A program made the position numbers and the translations under genes. 64,000 nt of DNA from Cryptomeria japonica (lineage: Eukaryota; Streptophyta; Pinopsida; Cupressales; Cupressaceae), in assembly GCF_030272615.1 (NCBI RefSeq), contig NC_081408.1:402717889-402781888 (forward strand). The letters run 5' to 3'. Each line of letters starts with the position of its first letter. The stretch's first letter is position 1. Shown piece by piece: positions 25,542 to 37,859 of the stretch. The notes under the pieces were generated by a model. It worked only from the letters and a program-made list of their open reading frames with translations. It did no database searches and was not told the origin of the DNA.

Positions 25542-26094
25542 GATGTTAGATATATCATGTGTTGGATTAGAGGAAGTATTAATAGTCACATGGAATAGGC
25601 TATTAAACTTGAGCTCCATATCCTTGGTATTTAAACTTCGAGAAGCCCTAAGTCTATATCTTCTTTGCATTGGAATATTAAATGTAGGAATAAGTGTAAC
25701 AAAATTCATGCACAAAGAAGGAAATATCGAATGCAAAGATTTGAAATCACTATTTTTTTTAATAATGCAAGCTATATGTATGATTAAACAATGCAAATTT
25801 TTTGTGAAATGACTGTTTAACCAACAAATTAAGCAATGCAAATTATGAATTTAAACACAATATGCTTCTAAATATGAAAATGATATGTAAAAAAAATTAT
25901 ATCTAAGCATATAATTTGAAAATTATATAACCCATAAATCATTTTTAACACAATATCTAGGGTTTTGCCAATTTAACCTTTAAATTGATGTGATTTAAGT
26001 GCAATGAATAAAATGAAAATTAAATTAAATGCCTAATTTTAGATTTGAACATAAACAATAAAAAACAAGCATGAACTATGATGGTTCACCAAAA

Positions 26095-27100
26095 TGTAAT
26101 GTGGTGAAAAAATAGGGTCTCACCATTTGGGTTGATAAAGCCACTAATTTTGCTTAAGACCAACCTTACATTAAGGAGGGAATTAAATTTGATTGATCCA
26201 ATCCTAAAAGGGTTGAATGCAAATCGTATTAATTCCTCCTTATTTGAGTCAAAATTGAATTGGAATTAGGATTAAATTGCAATGCTAGATCTAGGACAAA
26301 CAATGAGAAATTGACATAAAATGATAGTAACGTAATGTTCCATATATCATGCAGAATTGTAAACCTTGATCTGAGGAGGGAAAATATATCAGAACTTGTG
26401 ATGGGAAGTTCAAGAAAAATTGTCAAGATTGAGGGGAGGAGGTCACCTTGGTCCTTGAACTATTGGGAGAAGATGAACTTGATGCTTTCCGGATCAGAAT
26501 GCCACACAAAATCCATTGTCAGAAGGTCATAAAAAATTCTCGGGATCAAGGGGAGTTGGTCGTCTTGGTCCTTTGCTTTTCACGGCTTCAAAATTTGAGT
26601 CTGATTGTCATCATCCACTCTCTTGGATTCCTTGATCGAAGCTCCTAAGACAATTCCCTGCACACAGAAAGAAGGAAATAAGTTTTGTTGAGGGGGGTTT
26701 TCCTTAGGTCAAACCCTGGTTTAGGAATTAACCTTGAAATTGAGATATGATAATTGAAATGGAATTGAATTGAAGTAGAATTCTTTCCTTTTGAGGGAAA
26801 ACACTGGATATGATTTGAAAATGCTTTAACTTGATACCTTGATGAAGTTTGCTTGAATCTGCATGCAAAGGTTTAGGATGCTATGTATAATATCTTCATA
26901 GAAGGTTGATCATGGATTCTTGGACATTAATACTTGAACTTGACTTGACCTTCTCCTTCAATGCTTAAAAAATAATTGAGTTCTTCCTCATGTAGACTTG
27001 AATTGATTTTTCTAAAGTGCAATTGAGAGGTCACTTACAATTTTCTAGTTACCAAATGAGGGGTCGGCTTCCTTTTATTCCTAACCATGCATTAAATGTT
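26095..27100 (-). repeat. Candidate 5' LTR of the gag-protease remnant (inner end only)
   Basis: On the minus strand a CACCACATTACA end at 26,095 is followed by TTTTGGTGAACCATC, which could be a primer-binding site about 550 bases before the gag start. No partner LTR was found and the outer end is unknown; the stated end is only indicative. This call rests on position and on TG/CA ends alone. Confidence 0.25.
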
Positions 27101-27399
27101 TGATTTTTCAAAGCAGGTCGACACAAAGAAAAAATTCTTGCCCACATCAAGTGACTTTTGTGAGGTCCTATTTTGGGTCTTGATTGGGAGGACCAGGGTG
27201 GTCAAGGCACCTTGGTCCCGAGCCAAGACTAGGGCCCCCAGGGCATCCCGGTCCTGTCAATCAAGATTCAAAATTGGACAAAGGCTAGATCATGAGTTGA
27301 AAATATAGATTTCAAGAGGTTATGAGCAAAATCAAAGTGGGCATTGAGTATTGAAGGTTGAAACGCAAAGGTGAGGGCTAGGCAAGGATGAAATTGTAA

Positions 27400-29250
27400 A
27401 GGGATGCAATTTATGATACTACAAGATCAAACTAAACTTGAGTATTTTAAATAGATTTTTATTGAATATAAATCCACCAAGTAGTTTCATCTAGCCACAC
27501 CCAATTTTATTTTCTTGAAGTCTTGCATTGCCAATGTTCAAAGATACTTTAATTTCATATGTCAATTTTTTGGAGAAATTAGATTGTGCATTACTTATCT
27601 CTCATCTAATCTTGAAACTAGTTGTTGTAGAGGATTTGACAAACTAGAATGGTCATGATAATTCTGCAAGAAGATGCCACATAGGGATCCATACAATAGG
27701 ATCCATCTATATATGTTTAATAACTCCAAAGTAAATTGAATTCTATCTCAGGGATCCATATACCATATAAAGCAACATTACATCTACTAGCACAAAAAGT
27801 ATATGATGAGTTATAGTTAATGCTATTCAAATTTCACTTTTTGTGCTAATACTTGCAAGGTTTGATGACGGATAATGATCTACATGGAGTAAACAACATC
27901 ATTGCAAGTGAAAATTATTTTATTGATCCATTAAAGACCACTAAAGTGTAGTGACACAAATTTTTTAAAATAAAGTTCTTTCTATTTTTCCCAAGTTTGG
28001 AGCGATTCTCCTTGGACTGATGTAGCTTTTCAAAATTTTATTCCAATTTTGTAAATTTTTAGAGGATTGGATGTATTTTTGAAGCAAGAGGATGTTGGAA
28101 CTATACAATGTCTTTCCCATAGTGTGCATGTGTATTATGGTTAACTAAGAGTAATATGCATGTATCTCATTGTCAACTAAGAGCGCAATTTAATTAATTA
28201 GAGCGTGCTCATATGATTTTTACTTTGTAGGTTATAGTTAGTTGATTTTTTAAAATGCAGATGCAAGTGATTTGTGTTACACATGCATTAATATAAAACA
28301 CTTATAAAACCCACACATATAACCATTTGAACATAAAATAAATATATGAATGTTTTGGATTTCTACCATTTTCAATGTATATTTGTGAAAGTGTTGTTTT
28401 CATCAAGCCTTCACATGCTTTAAGTGAGTGATTATACACTAACATGCATAGGAAGATTAGAATAAAGTATTATACAAAGTCTAAATGCATGCATACACGC
28501 ATGGTTAATATTGTCCCTACTTTTAGACAACCACAAAGCATATTAGATATTAAAATTCTTATATTATTGTTGTTTAATCAATCTACAACCTTCTAAGGAT
28601 CTTAAATCTTCATTTCAACAATAGTTGTAACTTTATGAGGTTTTATTTGTGTTGCTTTAAAATAGCCTTGCAACTTGATATGAGTCGCCCATACATTGTG
28701 TTGGATTTCAAAATTACAATTCCACAATCTTAGAGTATTAGTGTATCTTCAAATCTAGGGTTTTATTTCTACGAAGGTAGATCAGGGACTTATCAACATA
28801 GTGGTGGGTGGGAGAGGATGGGGGGAGTAATTATAGTTGAGGTAGATGTCGTTGATCGGGTGCCCTACTATTATAAGGGGCAAGTGATATAGACAAAGTA
28901 GGCCATGGGTAGATCCAAGTAAGGGGAAGTGAATGCATGAAAAGTGCAATCACAGTCCAATTAATGAGAATGAGTATCTTCTCATTCGCTTTAGACTTAT
29001 CTAAACCTAGGAGAGTGTTCTAGAGGTATCCTCAATAGGACTTCTCATAAAGTATGTGTTATCCCAATTACAGTTGAGCGCAAGTTTGGGATAGCCCCCA
29101 CCCCCACAATTTTTGTTTGAAATTGTGGCCTATAAGCTCTAAGCTATTTTCGATTTCAAGCATTTAATTTATCTTTGGGACCTTTTTTTTTTTTTCAAAT
29201 TTTTGTGGGGGGGGGGTCTTTTAAGTGTATTGTCAAACCTTAAACCCAAC
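27400..29250. other. AT-rich spacer, nothing recognised
   Basis: No frame longer than 80 codons, no RNA gene and no clear terminal repeats. A G8 run and a long T run lie near 29,185-29,216. This is probably old repeat sequence. Confidence 0.4.
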
Positions 29251-29269
29251 ACAAGACTTGATTTGTCCA

Positions 29270-30423
29270 TTAAGGTGGAAATTGGGTTTATGAACTCGAA
29301 AATCACATTTGGGTACAAATTGAGTTCATAGACCCGATTCACACCTCTTTAATGCCCACTCCTTAGTGCATTTATGTTTTCAAAATCCAATTTTAATAGG
29401 ACTCGTTTTGCCCCTTTGAATCCATTTCTATGACTTTGGGTTTTAGTTTTACCTCGTTCTTTTGGTATCCAAGGTGAAGCTCATCAACTTCTTGTTTTTC
29501 CACCTTGGCCTAAGCGGTTATTTTCAAGTATGTGGCACCTTTTTCTTTGCATTTCTTTGCTTTCATTTTTAAGCTTAGGGTTTTGTTCAAATCGGGCCTA
29601 TGGCCTTTGGAATTTTCTTTCCTTATCCTTTTGTTTTGATCCTCCCTTGGTGATTCTATCTCATGGCTTTGAACCACACCACAATGCATCGCATTGTGCT
29701 ATGGTTCAGGTCTATGCCCTCATATTCACCTTTTGCTTGGTTGAATTTGTTTCATGTTGTTAGGTGTAGGTAGGGCCTCTAGGCCCGATGCTACACCTTC
29801 ATATCATTTGGTGTAGTATCAGGTTGATAGGCTTGACCTACACTTTAATCATTTTTCATTACCAATCACCATTGGTGTGGATTGGGCCGACGAACCCAAA
29901 CCACACTTCCTTTGAGTTTTGGTGGTGTTATTCGGGTCTGTCGACCTGACACCCACCAGTCTTATTTTTCAACACATTCAAACACTACTGTTTGGTGTAG
30001 TTCGGGTCGACGAACCCAAACTACACATCCAAATGTTACCGTTGGATATAATTCGGGTCCATCGACCCGACCTACACCATATCACCATGCTTTTGCCTTT
30101 GTTGGTGTTTTTTGGGCCTACAAACCTGAACTTCACTAAAAACATCTTTAGTTGGTGATGTTCGAGTTCGTAGACCTAAACCATACCAACTAATTTTGAT
30201 CTACCCTTTTTAATGTAAATCAGGTCCATAGACTTAACTTACATCACAATTGTTTTGATCTTCCAAGATGCATATCAGGCCTATGGACCCAATTTACATG
30301 TTTTCCATATCTTTCACTTTGAAGTGCAATTCGTGTCTATAAATCTGATTCGCATCTAAATTAGTGAATATGCCTTATTACACCAATGTGCAGATTAGGC
30401 CTATAGGCCCAATTTACACTTGG
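29270..30423. repeat. Array of diverged hairpin-forming repeats
   Basis: Twelve units of about 35-39 bases start near 29,761, 29,810, 29,873, 29,920, 29,992, 30,042, 30,099, 30,152, 30,213, 30,268, 30,322 and 30,386, with two more related units at 29,270-29,345. Each has an outer arm like GTGTAG, an inner arm like CGGGTC, a short loop, then GACCCGA and CTACAC. The best copies (29,992 and 30,042) pair almost fully. Arms change together in several units: GTGTAG/CTACAC, GTGTGG/CCACAC, ATGTAA/TTACAT. Spacers between units are TTTTG-rich and of variable length, so starts lie 47-72 bases apart. I know no named family that matches. Confidence 0.7.
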
Positions 30424-30479
30424 AAATTTTTCTAAGTGATAATTATTCCAATGTTGAAGATTTATCAATACTAAAGATG

Positions 30480-32230
30480 TTTTCCCACTAATTTTGGAGG
30501 ACCTTTTTGAACCCTGATGCAGTTCAAGATATTTTCAGATGTCAAAACCATCTCCAGGAAAGAAAACAATGAAGTTCAAGAAACAAGATCCTCATCTAGT
30601 TTTTCCACCATTTGCAATATCATCAAATATAAAAAAATATCAAGGACACGAAGATAGGCCATGTGGATATTGATGAGTTCCTAAGGTGAATTGAGAATCC
30701 TCCACACTACTATCTAATGAAACCTACCATTAATAGTAGTATTTAGTTGTGGCTTTCCTTACGTCAGTTCAAAATCCAAAATTCTTGCTGCCAGTGGCGA
30801 ATCACTTTGATCCTATGAGCTGAAATGTAAAGGATGCAGATGGAAATAAATAGATAATGTTGAACAAGGATTTCTTTGACTCCTTGTTTAAGTATCCTAG
30901 TATAGGGCAATATGCAGATATTGATATTAAGTCTCCAGAGGCCTCTTATGAGAAACACTCTGAGAAATACATGAGGAATATCAATGATAATTGGTTGAAG
31001 ACTCCCAGACCTACAATTTCCAAATGGCCTAAGACCTTTCCTCAAAGTGACTTCAAGGAGGAGGTGAATGATTTGATTGCTCTTCTTAGTAGAATAAAAG
31101 GGCTTCCCACTTCTAATACATACTATGAGTGGATGTATCAATAAATTCATATCATCGAATATAAAAACAAGAATATATTTTAGGTAAGTAGATCAGTGAT
31201 GCCTTGTGCGAGCAACTCACTAAGGTACCTACCACCTTGAAGTTCTAAATGAATTCCTACTTGGTGTATGTTGTTGCTGCTATGAGGAATTTTGCAGTTT
31301 TGTCCTCAAAAGGAGGTAGAAGGAAAGTCCTGGTTTGGAAACACTATTCTCAATTAACTCTTAAAAATTTTAAATCATTTTAGAAGAGTTGTTGATGCCT
31401 TTTTTGGTTCATATATGTGTATGTTTGATAAGAAACTTGAAAAGAATAGGGTTTTTGATGAGGCTTGGGAAGTTGTCCACCAATATGGATGTATGTTTTT
31501 ATAGTTTCCTACCTTCACCTATCTAAGGATAGGATGTTATAATGATCAGCCTTTCATGCTCCCAAGGTACCCATATGATAAAATTATTTTGATGGAGTTG
31601 GCAAGGCAAATGGCGATGGTTCATGAGAAACAATCTGGTTCTCATAAAATAGGTTTCAAGTTTACTTTTTCTATTGGGAGATACTCTATCAACTCAAATT
31701 TCAAGGTAAGAGGTATTGAGGAAGAGATGAGAAGAGTAACAATGAGGCAATTTAAGTCCAGGAATGATTTTGATTACAAAGATACGACGAACAAACTGTA
31801 AAAGAACTACACTCATGTTCATAGAGTTGAAGATATTTAGATGGATTGCAGAACTAAGATATCAAAAGGCTAGACTACTGTCACCTCACAAAGAACCAAA
31901 TAATCAATCTCAACCTAGTTGATATTCCTAATGACTTGGTTGATGACGGTAATATCTTAGACCCAATCTATGAAAGTAAAAAGATTGCCAATACTCCTCT
32001 CCCTTCTATCCAATGGTCTTAGAAGGAGGTTGTCTTTATAAGGACCATATTTCAGAGGATTCTTGCAAACACTAAGCACAAAAGGGAATTTAGTTGAATC
32101 CATTCACCACTAGATCAGAAGGTGATACTATTGGACTTGTTGGGAAGAGATCAAAGTTGAGAGCGTGTTACCTCGCAAGGGAGGGTAATAGGAGAATGGA
32201 TGTGTTGGACCTTTAAATTTTTTCAATTTT
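30480..32230 (+). pseudogene. Broken plus-strand frames of an unrecognised repeat-encoded protein
   Basis: Open segments at 30,857-31,144 (about 95 codons) and 31,556-31,801 (about 81 codons) lie in one degraded coding stretch. The second can be extended upstream to about 31,431 across a single stop, giving a segment with FPTFTYLRIGCY followed by PRYPYDKIILMELARQM. Interspersed stops and frame changes make it a pseudogene. No catalytic motif is visible. It is likely part of a multicopy element, since it sits among repeats and immediately follows the hairpin array. I cannot name the family. Confidence 0.35.
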
Positions 32231-34100
32231 TAAGGTTCCAGATTCATACTAGGAAGCAAATCTCTCTCTGCGATTATCAAGATCAAGTATGTATTCCACT
32301 CTGAGTTCCCTGCAACTTACTTTGATGCATGAACAAGGTGGTCGATTTCCAGGTATGTATATGGTTGCAAAGGCAAAATCATTCCAGGTACGTCTTTTCG
32401 AATCATGATTTCTTCTCACCTAAGCATTATTATGTCAATTTAAGTGTTCATATGCATTTTGTATATCATAAGTATTTTCTTTGCCAAATTATAGATCCTC
32501 TTGATTACAGTTTCTATTTCTCTTGAGGCTAATTTATGTACACTTTCTTAGAACGTATAAGTTATGAATTGAAATTTTATCAGAAAGGTCATATTTAGGC
32601 ATTGATAGTTCTTTTCTGTTAAGTCCTTAGGTCAAACTAATTATTTGTTTATATTATTTACATCTTAATGAAGCCCGATGCTGAATTTAAAAGTGTTGTG
32701 AATCTATTTGCTATTTTTCATTGGCTAAAACCAAATGGAGTTTTTTCAGAATTGTTTTTTGCAAGATTACAATGTTGACCAAGTGCTCTCTTTGGATTTT
32801 AACATCTATTGGCCGGATAGATATCTTATTATATGAAGTGGTCCGTATGATTCCCTGTATGGAAATAAAACTATTTTCCAGGTTTCAGATCTTCGTTAGC
32901 CCATTTCTCATATTTTTGAAGGCAGAAGTAAAGACAGTTTTCAGATGTTTGTCAGTGAAATTTTTAGGATTAAAAAGTTGTCAACTTTGGTGATTAAAAT
33001 CTCCGCACTCAGAAAATATCTTGGAAAACTCTTTGGTGAAAGTTTCTTTGGTATATGAGACTATGTGCCCGTAAGATTTCATGAGAATCGGAGAAGTTCT
33101 GACCTGCCTTTTAATTGTTTTCTGACTGATCTCGACATAAAGATGCGTTAGAAAAAAGTTTTGAATTTGAACAATCAGAGAGCAATCCACTTAATATTTT
33201 GATGTCAAATGCTTCTATTTTAATTTTCACAAAGATCGGAGCTCGTTTGATGTGTTATTTTAAAATTTATATTGCCCACGACTAACTTTGGAAGGCCAGT
33301 TTACAAAGCAAGTATCAAAATTTGGTTAGCTACTTGAAATTTGAAATAAAACCCATGTTTTATTTTAATTATCATAACTTTTGGCCAATTTTCGTGGCAT
33401 TTGGATACCTAGTTAGTCGGCAATGAAATTACTCCAAAATAGTCCGCAAGAGAAATTAATCCTGAGAAGGTATGCTACCCCGATGGATCCACCGTGAGGT
33501 AATATATTTTTTATTTTTGTTTTGCAAAGGGATACTATAACACAAAATTATATTTCTTAAGTTTGCATGTACAGGAAGTATCTTTTTACTTAAGAAATTT
33601 AATAGAGTATTTTATTTTCATAATGATTTTTTACCATTCATGTAAATACCATAGAAAAGGAAAATTATTATTTTAAAGATTATATTTTCGATATTTTATG
33701 AACTTTGAATTTTTTTTTTTTGAAAGGGAAATATTTGTGTAAAAGGAAGAGTTATATTTTACATATAAATGTTCTTTAATGCATAATATTTGATTAATAA
33801 GTGGATTTTAATGTTATGATCTTTTAAGCTTTCATAAATATTTTTGGGTAAATTTTATTCTATGAATAATCAAAGAATGAGTACATTTTTATTATTTTTC
33901 TCTTTTGTTGATTTAGAGAGAAATAATATTTCCAAAGGGATTTGTTACTATTGGAAATTTTCGAAATTTATTAAGTAAAAATTTCTATAAACATTATTAA
34001 ATGTAAATAGACAAATTTTTTAGAATTTTTAAAATGATTAGTGTAACTTTTGAAAGATATATTTGAAAATCATTTGAATGTTAGGGATTCTTATTTATAT
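32230..34100. other. AT-rich spacer, nothing recognised
   Basis: Only short frames, without recognisable motifs. A TTCCAG/GTATGT sequence near 32,350 would match a plant 5' splice site, but no gene model supports it. Confidence 0.35.
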
Positions 34101-34106
34101 AAACAT

Positions 34107-34980
34107 TTGCCCTAAAATTCTATTTTAAGGGGCAAATTATTAAATATCCCTAGTGTAATATGAATTTTTTATTACATTGTTTGGTGTGCAGGACGCTTAC
34201 ATATGAAAGTTTGAATTTATTTTTCCTAAGAACATGTTGAGCAGGGAGTATTTCTCACCACATAATGATCTTTATTTACTTGCAAAAGCACTTTGAAAAC
34301 AAATTTTATTTGTAGTCTTTGATATAATTATGATAATATTCTAATTGTCTTTGAAGAAGTTAAAAAAGAATATATTTTGACAAAGGTGAAATTATATTTA
34401 TACATAAGTGCTTTCAATATGGTGACCTAATGATATTGTCTCTCGTCATGTTTTTACCCTTATTTTTTTTGAATTGAATCCATATTAGGGTAAATATTAT
34501 TCTTTATTGTATGGATAATGTATTTGAGGACCAAAGTGTGAATATTATATTTTGTTCAAAGAAGAAAATGTATCTTGAAAAGTTTTTTTTACCCAAGGTA
34601 AAATGATGAATAGCATTTATTAAAATAGATTTTGGTGTTTTGAGGCAATCTTTTCATATGCATATTATTTGCCCTAAGTTAATAAATTGAATATGTTCAT
34701 TAGGGTAAATTATTTTTATCATATAGTTAATGATTTGGTTGATTTTTGCAAGTATATATTCTATTGGAATTGCCTTAAAAGGGTGAAAATGCATTCTTAT
34801 CACATGGTTGGAATATTGATTCACGGATGTCGATTCACTGATGTCATTTCCAAAAGGGAAGTGTATTCTTATCATATCACACTACCTTATGTTATTATTT
34901 GAACGCACATCAAGATGAAACTTATATATGTTATTTACCCTAAATAAGTGCTTTGAATATATATATTAGGGTAAAGTGTT
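34107..34980. repeat. Dispersed inverted TTTGCCCTAA / TTAGGGTAAA motifs
   Basis: Pairs of these complementary motifs occur at about 34,107-34,142, 34,666-34,715 and 34,936-34,975, with single copies near 34,485 and a weaker one near 33,846. In the pairs the arms are separated by about 15-35 AT-rich bases and could form hairpins. The sequence is extremely AT-rich. Confidence 0.45.
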
Positions 34981-35099
34981 ATTTTATATAAATAGATGTT
35001 ATGTTTGCAAAATTATTTTCTTAAAATGTAAATACTTTGGTTTTATTGAATTATTTTAAACAAGTATTTATATAAAGATTATTGACTTTTCAAACTAAA

Positions 35100-36050
35100 A
35101 TCTAAGGTGGAATATGTTTAATTTTCAAATCAAGGAATTTGATTGGCTTATCTTGTGTGCAGAGGATATTGAGAAGATGATGAATATTTGTCGAGGAATT
35201 TTATCAAGGCGGAGAATAAAAGACACATTATTAAAGCATCATTTAGTATTATTAATATGTATTAGGGAAGTCTATAGGAAGAAGAAGTATCTTTTTGTGC
35301 AAACAGATTGTAATGGAGTATCTTCAAGTGCAGCTTACGTATGCAATCATTTCCTAAAGATTAATATACAAGGTTCATTGTTTCTTTTCTAAATATTGTA
35401 CATACTTTTGTGTTGATGAGTTGTCTTTGTCCTCTTGATAAAACTGTCATTTGATTTGCTATGATGTGCCATCACATGCTGATACATTAAATATGAGATT
35501 GGGTTTTCATTGTTTGTGTAACACATACTGAAACCTTCATAGTTGATGATTAATGTTGTCTCTTGAGTTGATAAGATCTCTTGTTCATAAAGTATCATAA
35601 ATATCCCTGGATAGAGGCACTGGTCTGTTGTTTATCTTTTAAGGTCCTAGTTTACTATGCATTTAAGGTCCTTGATAGTGAAACATTCTTTCCAAATCCT
35701 ATATGAATTGATCTTTGCATATTTCTTTTAAGTCCTAAAAGCATTCTTATTCTTAATATACAATCATAATCATTTTCATTTCTTTTCAAAAGCATTCACT
35801 TAAAGCACATAATAAAGCATAATTGCAGAACAATCATTTGCCAGTTTTGCATTTGCTAACCATAAAGCTTAAATCCACTTTAAATAACTCCTTTTGTGCT
35901 TGAGAGGGAGAGGTATACCCACCTAGGTTCAGTGGAGCCTTAAGTGCAGAGGGATTTGGTCTTTGACCATCCCTGTTCGTTGGCCAAGGCTAGTTGGATC
36001 AATTAAGGGCATGGTAAATCCTTAAGTTTTCCAATCCGTGGTTTTGGGAA
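35100..36050. other. AT-rich spacer with short unrelated frames
   Basis: A frame of 92 codons (35,114-35,392, plus strand) has no recognisable motif and no supporting context, and is probably chance. Nothing else seen. Confidence 0.3.
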
Positions 36051-36109
36051 CCAACATGATGGACATGATGCTCAGTCAAGGAACCCACCTTTTGAGTTTT
36101 GTCGTTAAT

Positions 36110-36640
36110 TTGATCAACAATGTGCAGAAAAGCTCAGGCACTTCTCTCTAGATATTTTGGTTGATCATGATGTGATTCCTTCAAGGAAAAGGTATGTCCA
36201 GTATAAAGAGTCGTTAAAGCATCACATGAAAGTTTTAGTGTAGCTAATTGAAGACATAGAGGAGGCAAAGGTTTTGGGTTAGAAGATAGTGAGAAAGATC
36301 ACTGACAAGATTGATGATCTTCCTTGTGACTTACTTGATTAGGACCAAAAGCTACTACCCCTAGCTTTGACCATACAAGAGTTCAATTTGCTTGTCCAAG
36401 CCGAAGTTGAGAGAGTTGATTTCACTCTCTCATCAATTGATAGATTAATAGAAATCCAAGTTATATTGGATAGTCTGGGAACTATTTTGAAGAAATCCGA
36501 ACAGAACTATTCCAACTTGATGGACTCAATTGCACAAGCTCAGGTCATGTTGATGAACCAGAGGATTCAAAAGTACAAGTTGCTCTTTAGAAATTTGAGG
36601 ATTTCTTGAAGAAAAATAGGGATGGCCATGCTCAAGATGG
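36110..36640 (+). pseudogene. Degraded helical frame upstream of an LTR, unknown
   Basis: The reading frame has stops near 36,240, 36,280 and 36,342 and then runs open from 36,367 to 36,609. The open part is strongly helical and rich in Gln, Glu and Leu (for example VDFTLSSIDRLIEIQ), like a coiled coil. It ends shortly before a TATA-bearing LTR region, so it may be the 3' accessory frame of an element whose 3' LTR lies there. It may also be related to the frames at 30.5-32.2 kb. Function unknown. Confidence 0.35.
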
Positions 36641-36699
36641 AGATCTAGACACTTAGTCATTTTTCATGCTTTGTAGTTATTAGTGAATTTTTGTAATTC

Positions 36700-37739
36700 C
36701 AATCGACACTTCAAGTGTCATTTTTTTATATTTTGTTTTTCATGTAGGGTTGCACAAGTCCTAAGTCAAATTAGACTCTTCTTTTGACTTAGTCATAGTT
36801 AGTTGAGTTTTTCCTAATTTTTCTCATGGCCCCTCCCCTATATATATGAGGGCGCTCATTGTAATTATCGTATTTTATCTTTTATCTATATGCAACTAGA
36901 CTCTGTCGAAGTGAAAAGTAAAGTGAAACTTTGAGTTCATTTGTGATTTTTCTAATTCAATCAATAAAGAAGGTATTTTTGGAACTCAAACTTTGTGTTG
37001 AGTTCATTGTGTTCTATGGTGAGAGTGTTCATATGTCATTCTTGTTATGGTAGTTGAATTGTTTGAGTAAAAGCAGTTTATAGTGATATTGGGAAAGAGT
37101 ATAGGAAATTTGGTTGTGTAGACTTTGTGCTACATTTTGAAATTGACAGAGTAGAATTTGTTGGAGGATGACATCATAAAGACTTTGAGCTTTACCTTGT
37201 TACCTAGTAGTAAGTCTATCTTGTGATTTTGTATACAATAGCGTTATAAAAGACTTTGGGTTGTATTTTGATATTAACAGAAAGTTATTTGGGTTACAAT
37301 AGTTATAATAAATAGGTTGATAAGATAGTAGTGAGTTGAAGATGTTGAGCTTCACCATTATTTTCTCATCCCAGGAAGCAACAAAAGACTTTGTGTTGTT
37401 ATAGAAACTTTGATTCTTACTTGTAAATCTCTTATATATATATGCTCCTAAGTTGTTTCTTAAGAATTTTTAAAGTTGTTTAAATCATTATTGCTCTAAA
37501 TTATAATATCCTTTCTGAAAATAGAGATTTAAGGATAAGCATCTATTCTAAAGAAAGAGAATGAGATGGTGTAACACCCAGGATTAGAATAGGCTTAGTA
37601 TTTAGAATTTTATTTTAAGTTAGAGTAATAAGCAAAGGGGGAGCATTCCCTTATAATTAGGAGAGATTTTAATTTCACACATTGTGGCTGAAACCAGAAT
37701 TTTGTGAGTTTCCCCAGTTTGCAAAATTTTCAACCAACA
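36700..37739 (+). repeat. 5' LTR of a miniature gypsy element
   Basis: The end is clear: CAACCAACA at 37,739, followed by a primer-binding site. Bases 37,287-37,739 are repeated at 38,948-39,389. A TATA box lies at 36,839-36,846 (CCTATATATATGAGG). The start near 36.7 kb is a guess. Four copies of an AAGACTTTG(T/G)G-like motif at about 37,123, 37,176, 37,249 and 37,385 form a loose tandem pattern. Confidence 0.6.
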
Positions 37740-37744
37740 ATTTT

Positions 37745-37761
37745 TGGCAACTTTGCTAGGG
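37745..37761 (+). other. Primer-binding site of the miniature gypsy element
   Basis: TGGCAACTTTGCTAGGG, five bases after the LTR end; closely related to the site at 5,251-5,267 on the other strand, so the two elements belong to similar lineages. Confidence 0.6.
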
Positions 37762-37859
37762 AGAACACACAACCAAGTACCTCAAGTTTTGGTTGTAGCA
37801 CACTATTATTTTTATTATTGGTATTATAATTCAAGTTTTATTCTTGTACTTGTTTGTGC

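Noticed and set aside
29270-30423. CRISPR array
   Set aside because: Units are diverged and hairpin-forming with variable short spacers in a plant genome; there is no identical repeat and no cas gene.
34485-34980. Telomere-like TTAGGG words
   Set aside because: The plant telomere unit is TTTAGGG in tandem; here the words are isolated, part of longer inverted motifs, and not in tandem.
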